Both the position numbers and the translations under genes were made by a program. Under the pieces are notes generated by a model that saw only the letters and a list, made by a program, of their open reading frames with translations, did no database searches and was not told the origin of the DNA. Below are positions 9,135-21,127 of a DNA stretch of 34,780 nt, piece by piece; positions within the stretch are counted from its first letter, which is position 1, and each line of letters begins with the position of its first letter. Location of the stretch: NCBI GenBank assembly GCA_015499995.1, contig JADNRV010000439.1, positions 1 through 34,780 of the forward strand, given 5' to 3'. The stretch is from Flammula alnicola. Its lineage: Eukaryota > Basidiomycota > Agaricomycetes > Agaricales > Strophariaceae.

Positions 9135-10368
9135 ATGGTCGCCTCATGGCTCGCAAACCTCGCCTCAATAGGCATGGCTGTTGGCCCTCCTCTCGTCAGT
9201 TGCATCGTGAATGCATGTTTGAAATAGGATTGATCGATGAAGTTAGGTATATGCCGACCAATCCATCTCAATCGTCAAAAAGAAGTAAGCAAATCCAATT
9301 TCATAAATTATATCAACGATTCTTACCCTTCCAATCGACAGGGATGCAACAGGTTTCTCCCGTGATGTTTGCGCAATTCTGTCAATGTCCTTCCTTTGCG
9401 AATCTCGTTACGCCTCTGACACTTTGCCTATGCCATCTTTAGCCTGATAGCCAACATTACGAGATGTTTTTTCTGGATTGGGTTTGTCTCTCAAATGCCA
9501 TATCTCCTTCCAAGGCTGATACGAACCCACCTTCAGTAAACACTTCGAAATCGCGCTGCTGGTCCAGTCGATATTCATGATACTGGCTCAGGTGCGAGTT
9601 TTGAAGTTTCTTCTTCTCCTTTATGATCTCATATGACTCTAGTTGGCGCTTTTATATATATGTATCCTTTATCGCCCTCGGAGTAGCCCAGAAACTCTCG
9701 GTGTTTCTACCCGCCCTCTATCTTTCTGGCAATGGCCAACATATACGCAATACATCGAATTTTTGGCAGGCCTTATGTGATTTCATCTTCTCCGCGGATC
9801 TCATATGTCGTCATTATTAACGCACGTTTTTAGTCTCTGTCAAGCGATCCTATTTCTTATCTTCGGCCGTTCAGAAGTATTCGTGGGTTTCCTGGGCTTT
9901 GTCGCCCTAGGTCTGGAGAGCACTTTACCCATTCCGCAGCTCATCAGGTCCGCGGAAATAATATTATTTATATCATCGACAACTAATGCTGAGCCTTATT
10001 ATAGCAATTATCGACAACGTTCATTATATGGTTTCCGCTTATCGACTCTTATCGGGTGGGTAGGAGGAGACTCATTCAAGTGAGTTCTTGAATATTCTAC
10101 TTTTCGTCAGCCACTTAGCATTCTCTTGTTAGAACTGTATACTTTTTCTTGCAACATTCGCCACTGCAGTTCCAGGTTTGCGCAATTTTCCAGTTATCTA
10201 TCGACGTTGGTGCGTTACCCGGGTCTTTATTTCCTACGCAAATCTTAACCATTTTTGGATACAGCTATCATCGCCCAGCGGGTAATGTACGGCAATGCCG
10301 CTCCTATCTCAGGTCTTCTGGAGGAAGATGACGAACTGGAGCAGGCACTGGCTTTGGCAGAGGACTAG
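9135..10368 (+). CDS. ANY1: PQ-loop repeat membrane protein, SLC66A2/Any1 type
   Basis: Integral membrane protein with two PQ-loop domains. Yeast Any1 sits in Golgi/endosome membranes and opposes phospholipid flippase function; its animal counterpart is SLC66A2. Ten exons (9135-9194, 9247-9284, 9342-9380, 9443-9481, 9537-9591, 9643-9776, 9834-9947, 10005-10079, 10133-10209, 10265-10368) total 735 nt, an intact frame of 244 residues. Visible blocks: ASIGMAVGPPLVYADQ, KDATGFSRDVCAILLIANIT, FWIGKHFEIALLVQSIFMIL, then ALGLESTLPIPQLISNYRQ (second PQ turn), WVGGDSFKTVYFF and an acidic tail. The start at 9135 (MVASWLANLASIGMAVG) fits the family; an in-frame ATG at 8991 would add 48 polar residues. 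The promoter is reduced to 191 bp between the transposon flank and the start. Gene symbol by family resemblance. Confidence 0.87.
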
Positions 10369-11930
10369 AGAGGTTATCGCCGTTATTATAACTGCCTTCT
10401 CTTGTTCTTTACCATCTTCCCACATACATTGCGACGGAGAGATCCAGATAAGACTCGTCATGGTCTAAACTTGATCTACACTGGTCTATGAAGTCTATCG
10501 CGGACATGCCTATGCATCATCATCCCATGTCAGTTTTTGTGGACAGATCGTCGTTGATCCCAGGAGCCCTACTATGGGAAATTTGGCACTGGAGAAGGGG
10601 TTTTCTCTGACGCGAACTAGAATTTTAGCTAATCATAGGCATATTTCTTTCCCTATGACTTGTGTGTGTTTCTTTGTGCGACAGCCCTGACTCTAAAATA
10701 TCCAGATTGCTCCCATCATATACGGTTGCTCAAGAAAGAGAAATAAGAATAGGCATCTTTCCTCTGATTCCTATTTGGCAGATAAGTGTTCGCAGAAACA
10801 AATGGAAAAGTCTGATGTAACTTTTCATGTTCAGCCCAATTATAGTTAAGTATTAGAAGGATAGGCAGTCTAACTTATACCATGGGAACGTTTTGCGGTT
10901 ATTGGTCGTGGAAGAAGGATGAGCTGTACCTGAATACCAGACAAGGCGTGTTGCAGCCCTTCTTGCCTCAAGTTCTGATGAGCTTCACCGGAGTTCTTCG
11001 TCAGGCAAATTTTGAGCAGAGAGGCGATCACAGAAAATCCACAAGCGGGAGCCAACCAGTGAGAGGAACAACGCTTAAGGGACATCAAGGGTAGAGTCTG
11101 CGCAACGATCGCTTAATCAAGTTGAAGATAGTTCAAGGCCGAAGTTGGTCAAACTTGTCTTTTGGTAGAGCTTGAAGGATGTACGACAGTTGACAAAGTT
11201 AGCCTCGTATCTCAGCTGGATGACGAAAATTTCTCTCCATTCGTTATGTTGGGTTTGCGATTCACCCCGCAAAAATGCTAGGGTTTTAACGCACATTCAC
11301 TTCAGATGACTGCACGTGGGGCGGTGAACTTGGAGCTCGTTGAAAATTGCCCTAATTCAAGCAACCTAAAAACATCCGTCCAGAGCAGGGATGTGTAAAA
11401 CAGACGGCTTCGCTGAGGAATTTGAGTGTACCGTACTTATGGCATCCCCACGAAACTTCCAACTACAAGGTAGGTTACAAAATTCGAGCAAGCTGCCCGG
11501 CAATGGTTCGGGAGTTTCCAGGACCTCAAGGTGGAGAAGAAGGTGACCATATGCCAAGCGTCAAAGTAAATAGCGGAATATTAGGTCGAAGCAAAAGATT
11601 GGAATTTTTTGTGAGTGCTCATGCAGGCATGATGTGCATTGTGACCAAGTTGGAGGTGGTTGTAAGGCTAGTTGTTCGCAGTATGAAGTGAACGAGAGCG
11701 GTGGGTGAGAAGTAGATGGCCATTTCAGTTACAAATCGTTATAGGACCTCAGACAGCAGGCTTCCAGCGCCTAATTCATTCGAGGCGGCAACTGAGAGAG
11801 CTGGAGGCCGTGGCTGTGTTAGATATTTGACGACCACTATGGAAACAGGACCAAACAACCCAGTCTCCTTCCCCTCGCCAACGAACGCGCAGCTCGTCGA
11901 GTCCTCCAGGACCACTCACTTCCTCTCAAC
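10369..11930. other. Intergenic region between ANY1-like gene and CHC1
   Basis: No confident gene. Short frames at 10870-11094 (both strands) and 11390-11690 (plus) exist. The latter can be spliced once (donor GTAGGT near 11470, acceptor TTCCAG near 11520), but the product shows no known family. The last 70 bases (about 11860-11930) are pyrimidine-rich and look like the CHC1 5' leader. Confidence 0.4.
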
Positions 11931-14900
11931 ATGGCTGCCGTCGACACATCAAAACCAATTGCTTTCTGCGAACATCTTCAACTCTCAAGTCTAGGCATCC
12001 AACCAGCTTCTATATCTTTTCAGGTACGTTGACGCGACACCAATATCTGTCTTGCGTGTAGTGACAACAACGCATTCCTCTCTTATAACGTCTAGGTACA
12101 TTCCTCTGACTACACCCAAGCAGATTCATTACTCACAACCATTACATTGTTAGACTCTGACACTAGAATCTGATCATTTTATTTGCATACGCGAAAAAGT
12201 CAACGACCAAGGTCAGGTCGTCATTATTGACCTTTCCGATGCCAATAATGTCCTCCGCCGCCCCATCTCGGCCGACTCTGCTATCATGCATCCCAAGCAG
12301 AAGATTCTAGCACTGAAAGGCATGTCATCCGGATCCGAATCTTGTCATTCTGGCTGTGCTAACATCCCCTGTAGCGGCGCGTACATTGCAGATTTTCAAC
12401 ATCGAAACGAAACAGAAAGTCAAGTCGCATATTAACAACGAAGATATCGTGTTCTGGAAATGGGTGTCGGATACCACTATCGGAATGGTCACCGAAAGTG
12501 CAGTGTATCATTGGACCATTGCAGACCAAACCTCGCCACCTCAGAAAGTCTTCGACCGTCATCCAACACTCGCCGGCGCTCAGATTATTAACTACCGTGT
12601 TACGCCGGATGAGAAGTGGCTCGTTCTTATTGGTATCTCCGGAAACTCTACCAATCCTTCCGCCTTCAAAATCAAGGGCTCTATGCAACTCTACAGCAGA
12701 GAGCGGGGCGTTAGTCAACCTATTGAAGGACATGCCGCTGCCTTCGCCGAAATGAAGCTGGATGGACACCAGAAGCCAACCAAACTGTTCACTTTTGCCG
12801 TCCGAACAGCAACTGGTGCAAAGGTCTGCCTCTTTTCCATCCAATTATATTTTGCGCTAAATTAAGAGTTACAGCTGCATATCGTTGAAATTGACCACCA
12901 AGCACCCGACCAGCCATTCATCAAGAAGAATGTTGACGTCTACTTTCCCCCGGAAGCTACGAACGACTTCCCTGTGGCTATGCAAGTTTCCAAGAAACAC
13001 GGGATCGTCTACCTTGTCACCAAGTATGGCTTCATTCATCTGTACGACCTTGAATCCGGCGCTTGTGTGTACATGAACCGTATCTCGGGTGAAACCATTT
13101 TCGTCACCGCAGAACATGAGGCGACCAATGGTATCATCGGTGTCAACAAGAAGGGCCAAGTTCTGAGTGTTAATGTTGACGAGCAAACCATCATTCCTTA
13201 CATCCTTACCACTCTGAACAACACGGACCTCGCGTTCAAGCTTGCCAGTCGTGCAAATCTGCCTGGTGCAGATGATTTATATGTCAAGCAATATCAACAA
13301 CTTTTCCAGTTCGGTCAGTTCGGTGAAGCTGCCAAGGTTGCAGCCAATTCTCCTCGGGTATGTTTACCATATTTTCCTCTTTTTGTACTCCTTTGTAACC
13401 GAGTTCTGTACGCAGGGCATCTTACGGACAACTGCGGTCATCGAGTCCTTCAAGCAAGCACCCGCGCCCCCCGGTGGGCTGTCGCCCATCCTCCAATACT
13501 TTGGTATCCTTTTGGAGAAAGGCGAGCTCAACCACCTTGAATCTCTTGAACTTGCGCGGCCTGTCTTGCAGCAAGGAAGGAAGCAGCTTTTGGAGAAGTG
13601 GTTGAAGGAGAACAAGGTTTGTCTGTATTTACTTCACCATCGGCGCTGGGGCTTATCAATTTCTTAGTTGACATGTAGCGAGGAGCTCGGTGATATCGTT
13701 CGTCTTCATGATATGACCCTCGCGCTCAGTGTCTACCTGCGTGCCAATGTCCCGAACAAAGTCGTCGCTTGCTTCGCAGAGACTGGCCAAACGGATAAAA
13801 TCGTTCTGTACTCAAAGAAAGTTGGCTATACTCCCGATTACGTTGCTCTGTTACAACATATCATGCGAACGAATCCGGAGAAAGGTGCTGAATTCGCTGC
13901 ACAGTTGGCGAACGATGAGAATGGTCCCCTTGTTGATATCGAACGGGTACGTAGTTGTTTAGGAACGAAGCAGTTCGCGTACTCATATTTCAATGACAGG
14001 TCGTCGACATCTTTATGTCCCAAAACATGATCCAGCCCGCCACGTCGTTCCTGCTGGATGCTCTCAAGGAGAACAAGCCTGAACAAGGTCACTTGCAAAC
14101 TCGTCTGCTTGAGCTTAACCTCGTCCATGCACCTCAAGTCGCCGACGCTATCTTGGGTAACGAGATGTTCACGCACTATGATCGTCCAAGAATTGCCAAT
14201 CTGTGCGAGAAGGCTGGTTTGTTGCAACGCGTATGTATTACCTGATGGATTACTCGAATGGTTGACTTACGACATTCAATAGGCTCTGGAGCATTACGAA
14301 GACATTGCGGATATCAAACGTGCCATCGTCCACACCACTGGTCTTCCTCCTGATGTAAGCGTTTCGGCAGTCTTAGCAAAATATTTTGCTAAACCAATTC
14401 TTTTCCTGTCTATAGTGGCTCGTAAACTATTTCAGCCGATTGACAACTGAGCAGTCAATGACTTGCTTGCAAGAGATGTTGAAAGTGAATATCCGTCAGA
14501 ACCTGCAGGTTGTTATTCAGGTTGCCACCAAGTACTCCGACATCTTGGGTCCCATCAAGCTTATCGAGATGTTTGAAAGCTTCAAGACGTTCGAGGGTCT
14601 CTATTACTACCTCGGCTCTATCGTCAACCTCAGCGAGGATCCAGAGGTTCACTTCAAGTATATCCAGGCCGCTACTCGCACAGGGCAAATCCGCGAGGTC
14701 GAGCGCATCTGCAGGGAGAGCAACTTCTACAACCCAGAGAAGGTCAAGAACTTCCTCAAGGAAGCTAAACTTGCCGACCAGCTCCCATTGATCATCGTTT
14801 GCGATCGATTCGACTTCGTCCACGATCTCGTCCTTTACCTGTATCAGAACGGATTGACCAAATTCATCGAGGTCTACGTTCAGCGCGTCAACTCTGTCCG

Positions 14901-17900
14901 CACTCCTCAGGTTGTTGGAGGACTTTTGGATGTCGACTGTGATGAGGCTACTATCAAGAGCTTGTTGATCTCAGTCACTGGCAACTTCCCCATTGACGAA
15001 TTGGTCCACGAGGTTGAGCAGCGCAATAGGCTGAAGTTGATCCTTCCCTGGCTCGAGGCTCGTGTCCAGGCTGGAAGCCAAGATCCCGCTGTCTTCAATG
15101 CTATTGCCAAGATCTACATCGACAGCAACAACAATCCAGAACAGTTCCTCAAGGAGAACAACGTACGCCCGACTGTCTTCCATCTACTATTCTAACTCAC
15201 GATGTTGTTAACAGTTATACGAGCCCTTGGTCGTCGGAAAGTTCTGCGAGGCCCGCGACCCATACCTTGCATATATTGCCTATGCCAAGGGTCTCTGCGA
15301 CGACGAGCTCATTAGCATCACCAATGATAACTCGATGTTCAAGCAGCAAGCTCGCTATCTCATCAAGCGTCGTCAAGCTGATCTTTGGGCTCAAGTTCTT
15401 GTCCCCGACAACATCCATCGCCGTGCACTCATTGACCAGGTTTGTCGACCTTAACTTTAATTTGCAGATTTTCTGACCAAGTTCTGTAGATCGTCGCTAC
15501 CGCATTGCCTGAGTGCACTGACCCTGATGATGTGTCGATTACTGTCAAGGCTTTCCTCCAAGCCGACCTTCCCATCGAGTTGATTGAGCTGTTGGAGAAG
15601 ATCGTCATCGAGCCTTCGCCATTCAGCGACAACAAGAACCTCCAGAACCTCCTTCTCCTCACCGCCATTCGCGCCGACAAAGGCAAAGTCGTCGGCTATA
15701 TCAACAAGCTCCAGAACTACGACGCTGCTGATATCGCCAGGATCGCAACTGAGCATGGCTTGTTCGAAGAAGCCTTGACGATCTACAAGAAACACGAGCA
15801 ACACGCCATGGCCATCAATGTCCTCGTCGAGCATATCGTCTCCATTGATCGTGGACTGGAATACGCTAACAAGGTCAACCAACCCGAGGTCTGGAGCAGG
15901 CTTGCAAAAGCGCAGCTCGATGGTCTCCGTATCAAGGATTCAGTCGGTGCGTATCGAAGTTTACGGCTACTTTCGTTTTGCTGACTCCCAGTGCTGCAGA
16001 GTCCTATATCAAAGCACAAGATCCTTCTAACTTCGCGGAGGTCATTGAGATTGCCAACCATGCCGGCAAACACGACGAGCTAGTGAGGTACCTTCAGATG
16101 GCCCGCAAGACCTTGCGCGAGCCGAAGATCGATACTGAGCTGGCTTACGCCTACGCGAAGACCGATCGCCTTCATGACATGGAGGACTTCCTTGGCATGA
16201 CCAACGTCGCTGATGTTTTGGAAGTTGGAGAAAAGTGTTTCGAGGACGAGTTATATCAGGCCGCCAAGCTTCTCTTTACCAGTATTTCGAACTGGGCTCG
16301 GTTGGCGACGACTTTGATCTACCTCGGTGAAAACCAAGCAGCTGTTGAGAGTGCACGGAAAGCTGGTAATACTCAGTGCGTTAAATTATCATTTTGCCCC
16401 TTGCTTCGTGCTAATGATGAACCAGGGTCTGGAAGCAAGTCCATGCTGCTTGCATTGAGAAGTCTGAATTCCGATTGGTAAGTTGTCTGTTTTTGATCTC
16501 CTCCTACTCGTCGATTTATATCCGATCCTACAGGCTCAAATCTGCGGTCTTCATATCATCGTTCATGCTGTGAGTTTACTAGCTTTCCTGCCAAAGTTTC
16601 TTTTATTTAAATCATCTGTAGGAGGAACTCACGGCTCTCATTCAACTTTACGAGCGACGAGGATACTTCGAAGAGATCATCGGCCTTCTGGAGGCCGGTT
16701 TGAGCTTGGAACGCGCGCACATGGGTATCTTCACCGAATTGTCCATATTGCTCACCAAATATAAGCCAGCCAAACGTAAGTGCATAAAACCATTTTTTTT
16801 CTGTTATTCTAATAGTCTTTGTAGTCATGGAGCATCTCAAGCTTTTCGTTGCCCGTATCAATATTCCCAAGGTCATCAAAGCCACGGAGAAAGCCCATCT
16901 CTGGCCAGAACTCGTCTTCTTGTACATCAAATATGATGAATTTGTAAGGATCCTTCAGGCCTCTACGTATCCGTTCGCACTTGCTAATTTCGTGATCGTA
17001 GGACAATGCGGCTCTTGCCATGATTGAACGCTCTGCGGACGCATGGGAACATAACCAGTTCAAGGATGTCATTGTTCGTGCGGCTAACATCGAAATGTGA
17101 GTTAAATTTCGTGTTAGCTCTCATTTTGCATCGCTAAACTCTCCAAATAGTTACTACAAAGCTTTATCATTCTACCTCCAAGAACAACCCACTCTCTTGA
17201 CCGACCTCCTCACTGTCCTCATCCTCGAATCGACCATAGCCGTGTTGTGCGCACGTTCAGGCAAATGGACCACATTCCTCTCATCCGCTCGTACCTTATT
17301 GCCGTGCAACATGTAAGCCTACCAGTGGATCTATCCATTCTATCGTTGACACTTTTAAACAGTTCAACCTCGAAGCTGTCAACGACGCCTATAATGACCT
17401 TCTTATCGAAGAAGAAGATTATAAAACATTGCGTGATTCAATCGATAGCTTTGACAACTTCAACAACATCAATCTTGCTAAACGGCTAGAGAAACATGAA
17501 CTCTTGGAATTCCGCCGGCTGGCAGCTCATCTTTACAAGGTATGGTCCACTCTTTTCTCATCTTTATGTCCTGCTGAATGCATCACCTCTCCAGAAAAAT
17601 GGTCGCTGGGAAGAATCGATATCTCTATCGAAGCAGGACAAGCTGTACAAGGATGCCATGATTACTGCTTCTGTGTCTGCCTCGACAGAAGTTGCCGAGG
17701 AGCTACTTTCGTACTTTGTCGACATCGGAAACAAGGAATGCTTCGCGGCACTTCTCTTCATCTGCTTCGACCTCCTTCGTTCAGATGTCGTTGAAGAGCT
17801 ATCATGGCAGCATGGACTGAACGATTTCTACATGCCATACAAGATTCAGGTGCAGCGCTCGCTGGTAGAGAAGGTTAGTTCGTTTCTTTAAACCTCGATA

Positions 17901-18168
17901 TCCTTGTTTCTCACTGCTTTCTAGTTGGCACAACTGGAGAAAGAGGTCAAAGAGCACTCAAAGAAGGAGGCCAAAAAGGAGCAAACTGAGTCGGAAGCTC
18001 CAATAATCAACCCAGGAGGCTTTGGTAGAGGTCTTCTTCTAACCAATGGGTACGTTTTAGATTTGTTTTTGAGAGACACATTTTTGCTGAGAAAGATATT
18101 ACAGGATCGTTGGACAAGCTCCTCCTATGAATGGGATGATGCCTGCCATGACTGGATACGGCTACTGA
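11931..18168 (+). CDS. CHC1: Clathrin heavy chain, one frame break
   Basis: Heavy chain of the clathrin triskelion for coated-vesicle budding at plasma membrane, endosomes and Golgi. Twenty-two exons: 11931-12023, 12154-12319, 12375-12823, 12875-13357, 13416-13616, 13668-13946, 14000-14230, 14283-14354, 14416-15162, 15215-15439, 15490-15946, 16000-16375, 16426-16477, 16534-16569, 16622-16775, 16825-16943, 17002-17096, 17151-17312, 17363-17539, 17595-17873, 17925-18049, 18105-18168. The protein is about 1680 residues, the normal length. The N-terminal propeller shows [16 protein letters not shown] and [10 protein letters not shown]; heavy-chain repeats follow ([36 protein letters not shown]); the tail ends [10 protein letters not shown]. 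Intron 2 (12320-12374) is GC-AG. Exon 18 needs one extra base near 17224 (LTVLI then PRIDHSRVV); the exon sum is one short of a multiple of three. Confidence 0.95.
12320..12374 (+). other. GC-AG intron in CHC1
   Basis: Donor GCATGT instead of GTATGT, branch-like TGCTAACA, acceptor TGTAG. Splicing joins ILALK to AARTLQIF in phase, as the conserved protein requires. Confidence 0.85.
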
Positions 18169-19194
18169 TCGCTTTGCTCATACTTGTATAGTCGGATGTA
18201 TAATTTCTTTTTTATCTCTATAATCGGATGGTTTCTCTTTTCTTGATATGCCAGCTAAGGCTCACATTCGTATCTGGAGGGACAGACATCATTGGTAGAA
18301 TCGGTGTGCAATGCGCATTGCGCCGTAGGCCGATTTACTAACTCATTGCAACATCGACATATTCAACATAATACACGATACGCGGCGAATGATTGACGCG
18401 ATCTATGGGGATTAGGACGCCTTGCGTTGTTGTCGTCCTTGATAATACGGTACCATTGGGCATTGTACGTGCCATCTTGTCATTGAAACAGGAATGTCAT
18501 GCTACAAGACTCTAGGATGCCCATAGTAATGATAGAACAAGTAGATACCAAAGATTAGACGGTGGCAAGTTGAAACAGATAAACGTGTCGAAGTACCAAG
18601 TCCTCACAATGAATTCCGCTACACAGTACAGAATTCGCGATAATCTTGCTTGAGCTATTGAATCCAGGCTACTTGTGCGAGCCATGTATTAGTGTTTTGA
18701 AGCACAAAGCAACTTGAATTTTAATGAAACCAACATGGTATTAAGACGGTCGCATGCAGATACCCCAGGGCATATCTGGATAAGTCTTGCCAGAGGTTGA
18801 CAGCGAAAGGCAGCAACAAGTATACGATGCCCCATTGGCAGCTGCAATAGCTTTACTTTTCATTTCCCATAAGCCTATTACGAGCTTTTTGGGGGATGGT
18901 ACATGGCATCCGTCATAGCGCTCCCAACATTTCACGACTGACGTCTATGAATTGCTGATAATGACCAGTACTGCAAAACTGCGCATGGCTGGGTATTTTG
19001 CTCGGAAAGAAGAACAAGGGAGAAAGCCTTGGGCGAGTTCTCGTTGATCGTTCAGCCCTCCGTTCCACGCTTGCAGTTTATGGGCAATCGGTTTCTTCAA
19101 AACAGCAATATCATATATATTGGGCAATTGTGTAAGACTGTCGTTATGGATGTCCAGATCTAATTATACTGGAAAGATGTGTCATTAGAAAAGT
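18169..19194. other. Intergenic, convergent 3' ends
   Basis: Lies between the 3' ends of CHC1 (plus) and the kinase-like gene (minus). No gene seen; short open stretches lack recognisable domains. A 14-bp perfect palindrome occurs at 18308-18321. Confidence 0.5.
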
Positions 19195-20331
19195 CTAGTG
19201 GGGGTAAGGTATACTGGAGGAATACTCGTTAGAAATGTCTGTGAATGCTAGGAAATGAATTACCTGGTGCTGCACTTGTTCAATTGGAAGATGAACCGGT
19301 CGTTGCGGATAGGGTATGTCGACGCTCACAGAACTAGGACTGCCAAGGTTCTGAACATGCATTCAAATTAATTACGAGGCGACAAGAGAAACAGAAGAAG
19401 ACCTCACCTGCTCGTGGTCCTTCCACCACAGAGAGAATGCAGCTTCGAGTTCCGTCGCCAAGATGTCAGCCGACTGATACTTAATGGTGAAGCAATTGGC
19501 CACAATGTTTCCGAAATAGGAATCCAAGGATGGGGGTAGCTTATCAAAGGGACGGCGATGATCAGTGATCTCTTCGTGCTTTTCCAAAACTTCTATTTCC
19601 TCCAGTGTTGACGGAAACAAGTCCTTATGGAATGGGAACCTTTCGGAAAGGAGCACGAAAAGAATCACGCCTAGTCCAAAAATGTCGTTGCGTCTCGGTG
19701 TCTTCGCACAGTATCCGAACGGGCATGAGTATATCGGTGGAGGGCCTGTAGTGAAATCGTAAAAGTACGGTGCCTTGTGAACAGAGAGTCCGAAATCAGA
19801 CAAGACAGCATGATGATCATCAGTCAGGAGGATGTTAGCGAGGTGCGGGTCAGCCCAAATAATGTCCCGAGCGTGTAGGTGGGCGACTCCTTGAGCAATT
19901 TCTATGGCTCAAGTCAGTCGAGTTGCAAGTGGGATGACGGGATGGGCTCTCAGGTGAAAGAGGAGAGCGCCGTTGCGAAGGGACGAGAGCATGATATGCC
20001 CGGTCAGAGGGTCACCACCGAGGTATTGGACGATGCGGGGGTGTGATCCAAGGATTCTGTAGATTGCCTCTTCATTGGCGTTGGCAGCTTTGTAAAAGAT
20101 AGGACCTGGGGAACCATTAGAACACAGCCCCCGAATGCGAGTTTTACCCTTAAAGTTTGCTAACGTCGAGTCATCTTCACCGTCACCACTCAAGTTGGGC
20201 ATATGATCTGAATGGGAGGGATCAGGAGACATGGATAGTTGCCGAAAGATGAGGTAGGTCGAATACCCGATAACTGTGGCACTGGCCACGGCAATTGTAA
20301 CACCAGAGCGTGAACTCAACATGGTGGTCAT
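19195..20331 (-). pseudogene. Membrane-anchored protein-kinase-like gene with in-frame TGA
   Basis: The N-terminus has one hydrophobic segment (about residues 9-27, VTIAVASATVIGYSTYLIF), then a kinase fold: candidate lysine in FYKAAN, glutamate in NEEAIYRILG, RIVQYLG, catalytic loop written ARDIIWADPHLANIL (aspartate and asparagine kept, the usual HRD altered), DFGLS, then RNDIFGLGVILFVLLSERFPF. A possible 42-bp intron (20106-20147) removes a poorly conserved stretch in frame. A TGA at 19909-19911 interrupts an otherwise continuous frame between ATRLT and AIEIAQGVAHLHA, where this kinase group usually has tryptophan. A 3' intron (19351-19407) leads to a short last exon; the stop at 19195 is less certain. 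It could be a point-mutated pseudogene, a sequencing error or a recoded stop. Substrate unknown. Confidence 0.75.
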
Positions 20332-21127
20332 GAATAAAAGGCGGGGATACCCGATATGGCCGTAAAAATTGACTCAGATTTTGTAATTTGAACTTGCTTA
20401 TCTTAATAGGCCCTTAGTGCACCCTCAATTATCCCAAAAGTTGTTGGGCTTGGTTCCTGGGAACTGCTGCTCTATAGCGGGATTATATGGCGAGATAATT
20501 GCACACATGACAGGCACTGAGGCAGTATATGGCAGAGTGCGGCGAACAGTTACGAGATCGCACCTGAGGTTGCTTAAAAAATTTCAACCGAAAGGCTTTG
20601 AAACATCGATAGATGTAATGCAGCGACCGTTAATTGAATATAAACTATCGTGGTTGCTAAAGGTTGGCGTCGTCAGCCTTGAAAAAATGCTATTGGGTTC
20701 AGAGCTGTATTACTTACCTCAGCTACTTAATAACAGCCACCGAGGAAAATGATAAGGTGCGTTAGACATTGAAGCCCATGAACGATAGCGAATCGAGTGT
20801 ATACATAATAAATACATGGTATGTGGCATCCAAACTGGATGGACGATGGGGGCGAACGAACGCAGCACTGAGTAGGTAGTGTAATGTGCAGTTGAGGGTT
20901 GAGGGTTCTTGAACAGAATGCGACGCCTATCGCAACGGTTGTAACCGGTATAGACCTGATTAAGTGGGGTGGTGGGTATAACTCAAGCAAAGTCAAAGGG
21001 ACGACTAAGAGTCACGAGAAAGCGCTCGCCAGTGATAATAAGTTGTCGAGAATATGATCGTCCATCACGCGTCATTCGTGCCATAACCGTCCGCAGAAGA
21101 TCGAAAAGAGGAAAATCTGGGCGTCTC
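20332..21127. other. Intergenic upstream of kinase-like gene
   Basis: Contains a 111-codon plus-strand open frame (20417-20752, ending in a lysine and TGA) without recognisable domain, signal peptide or splice pattern. I treat it as chance, though it is the best frame here. Confidence 0.35.

Noticed and set aside
13621..13667. Reading through the intron before the CSEELGD segment of clathrin heavy chain
   Set aside because: A stop lies just upstream of the acceptor; splicing GTTTGT to CTTAG restores the conserved LTCSEELGD in phase.
18308..18321. 14-bp perfect palindrome GCAATGCGCATTGC
   Set aside because: Isolated in a 3' intergenic region with no second copy seen here; too short to argue function.
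20417..20752. 111-codon plus-strand open frame
   Set aside because: No family, no splice sites and no signal peptide; intergenic position between two minus-strand genes. Kept only as a note.
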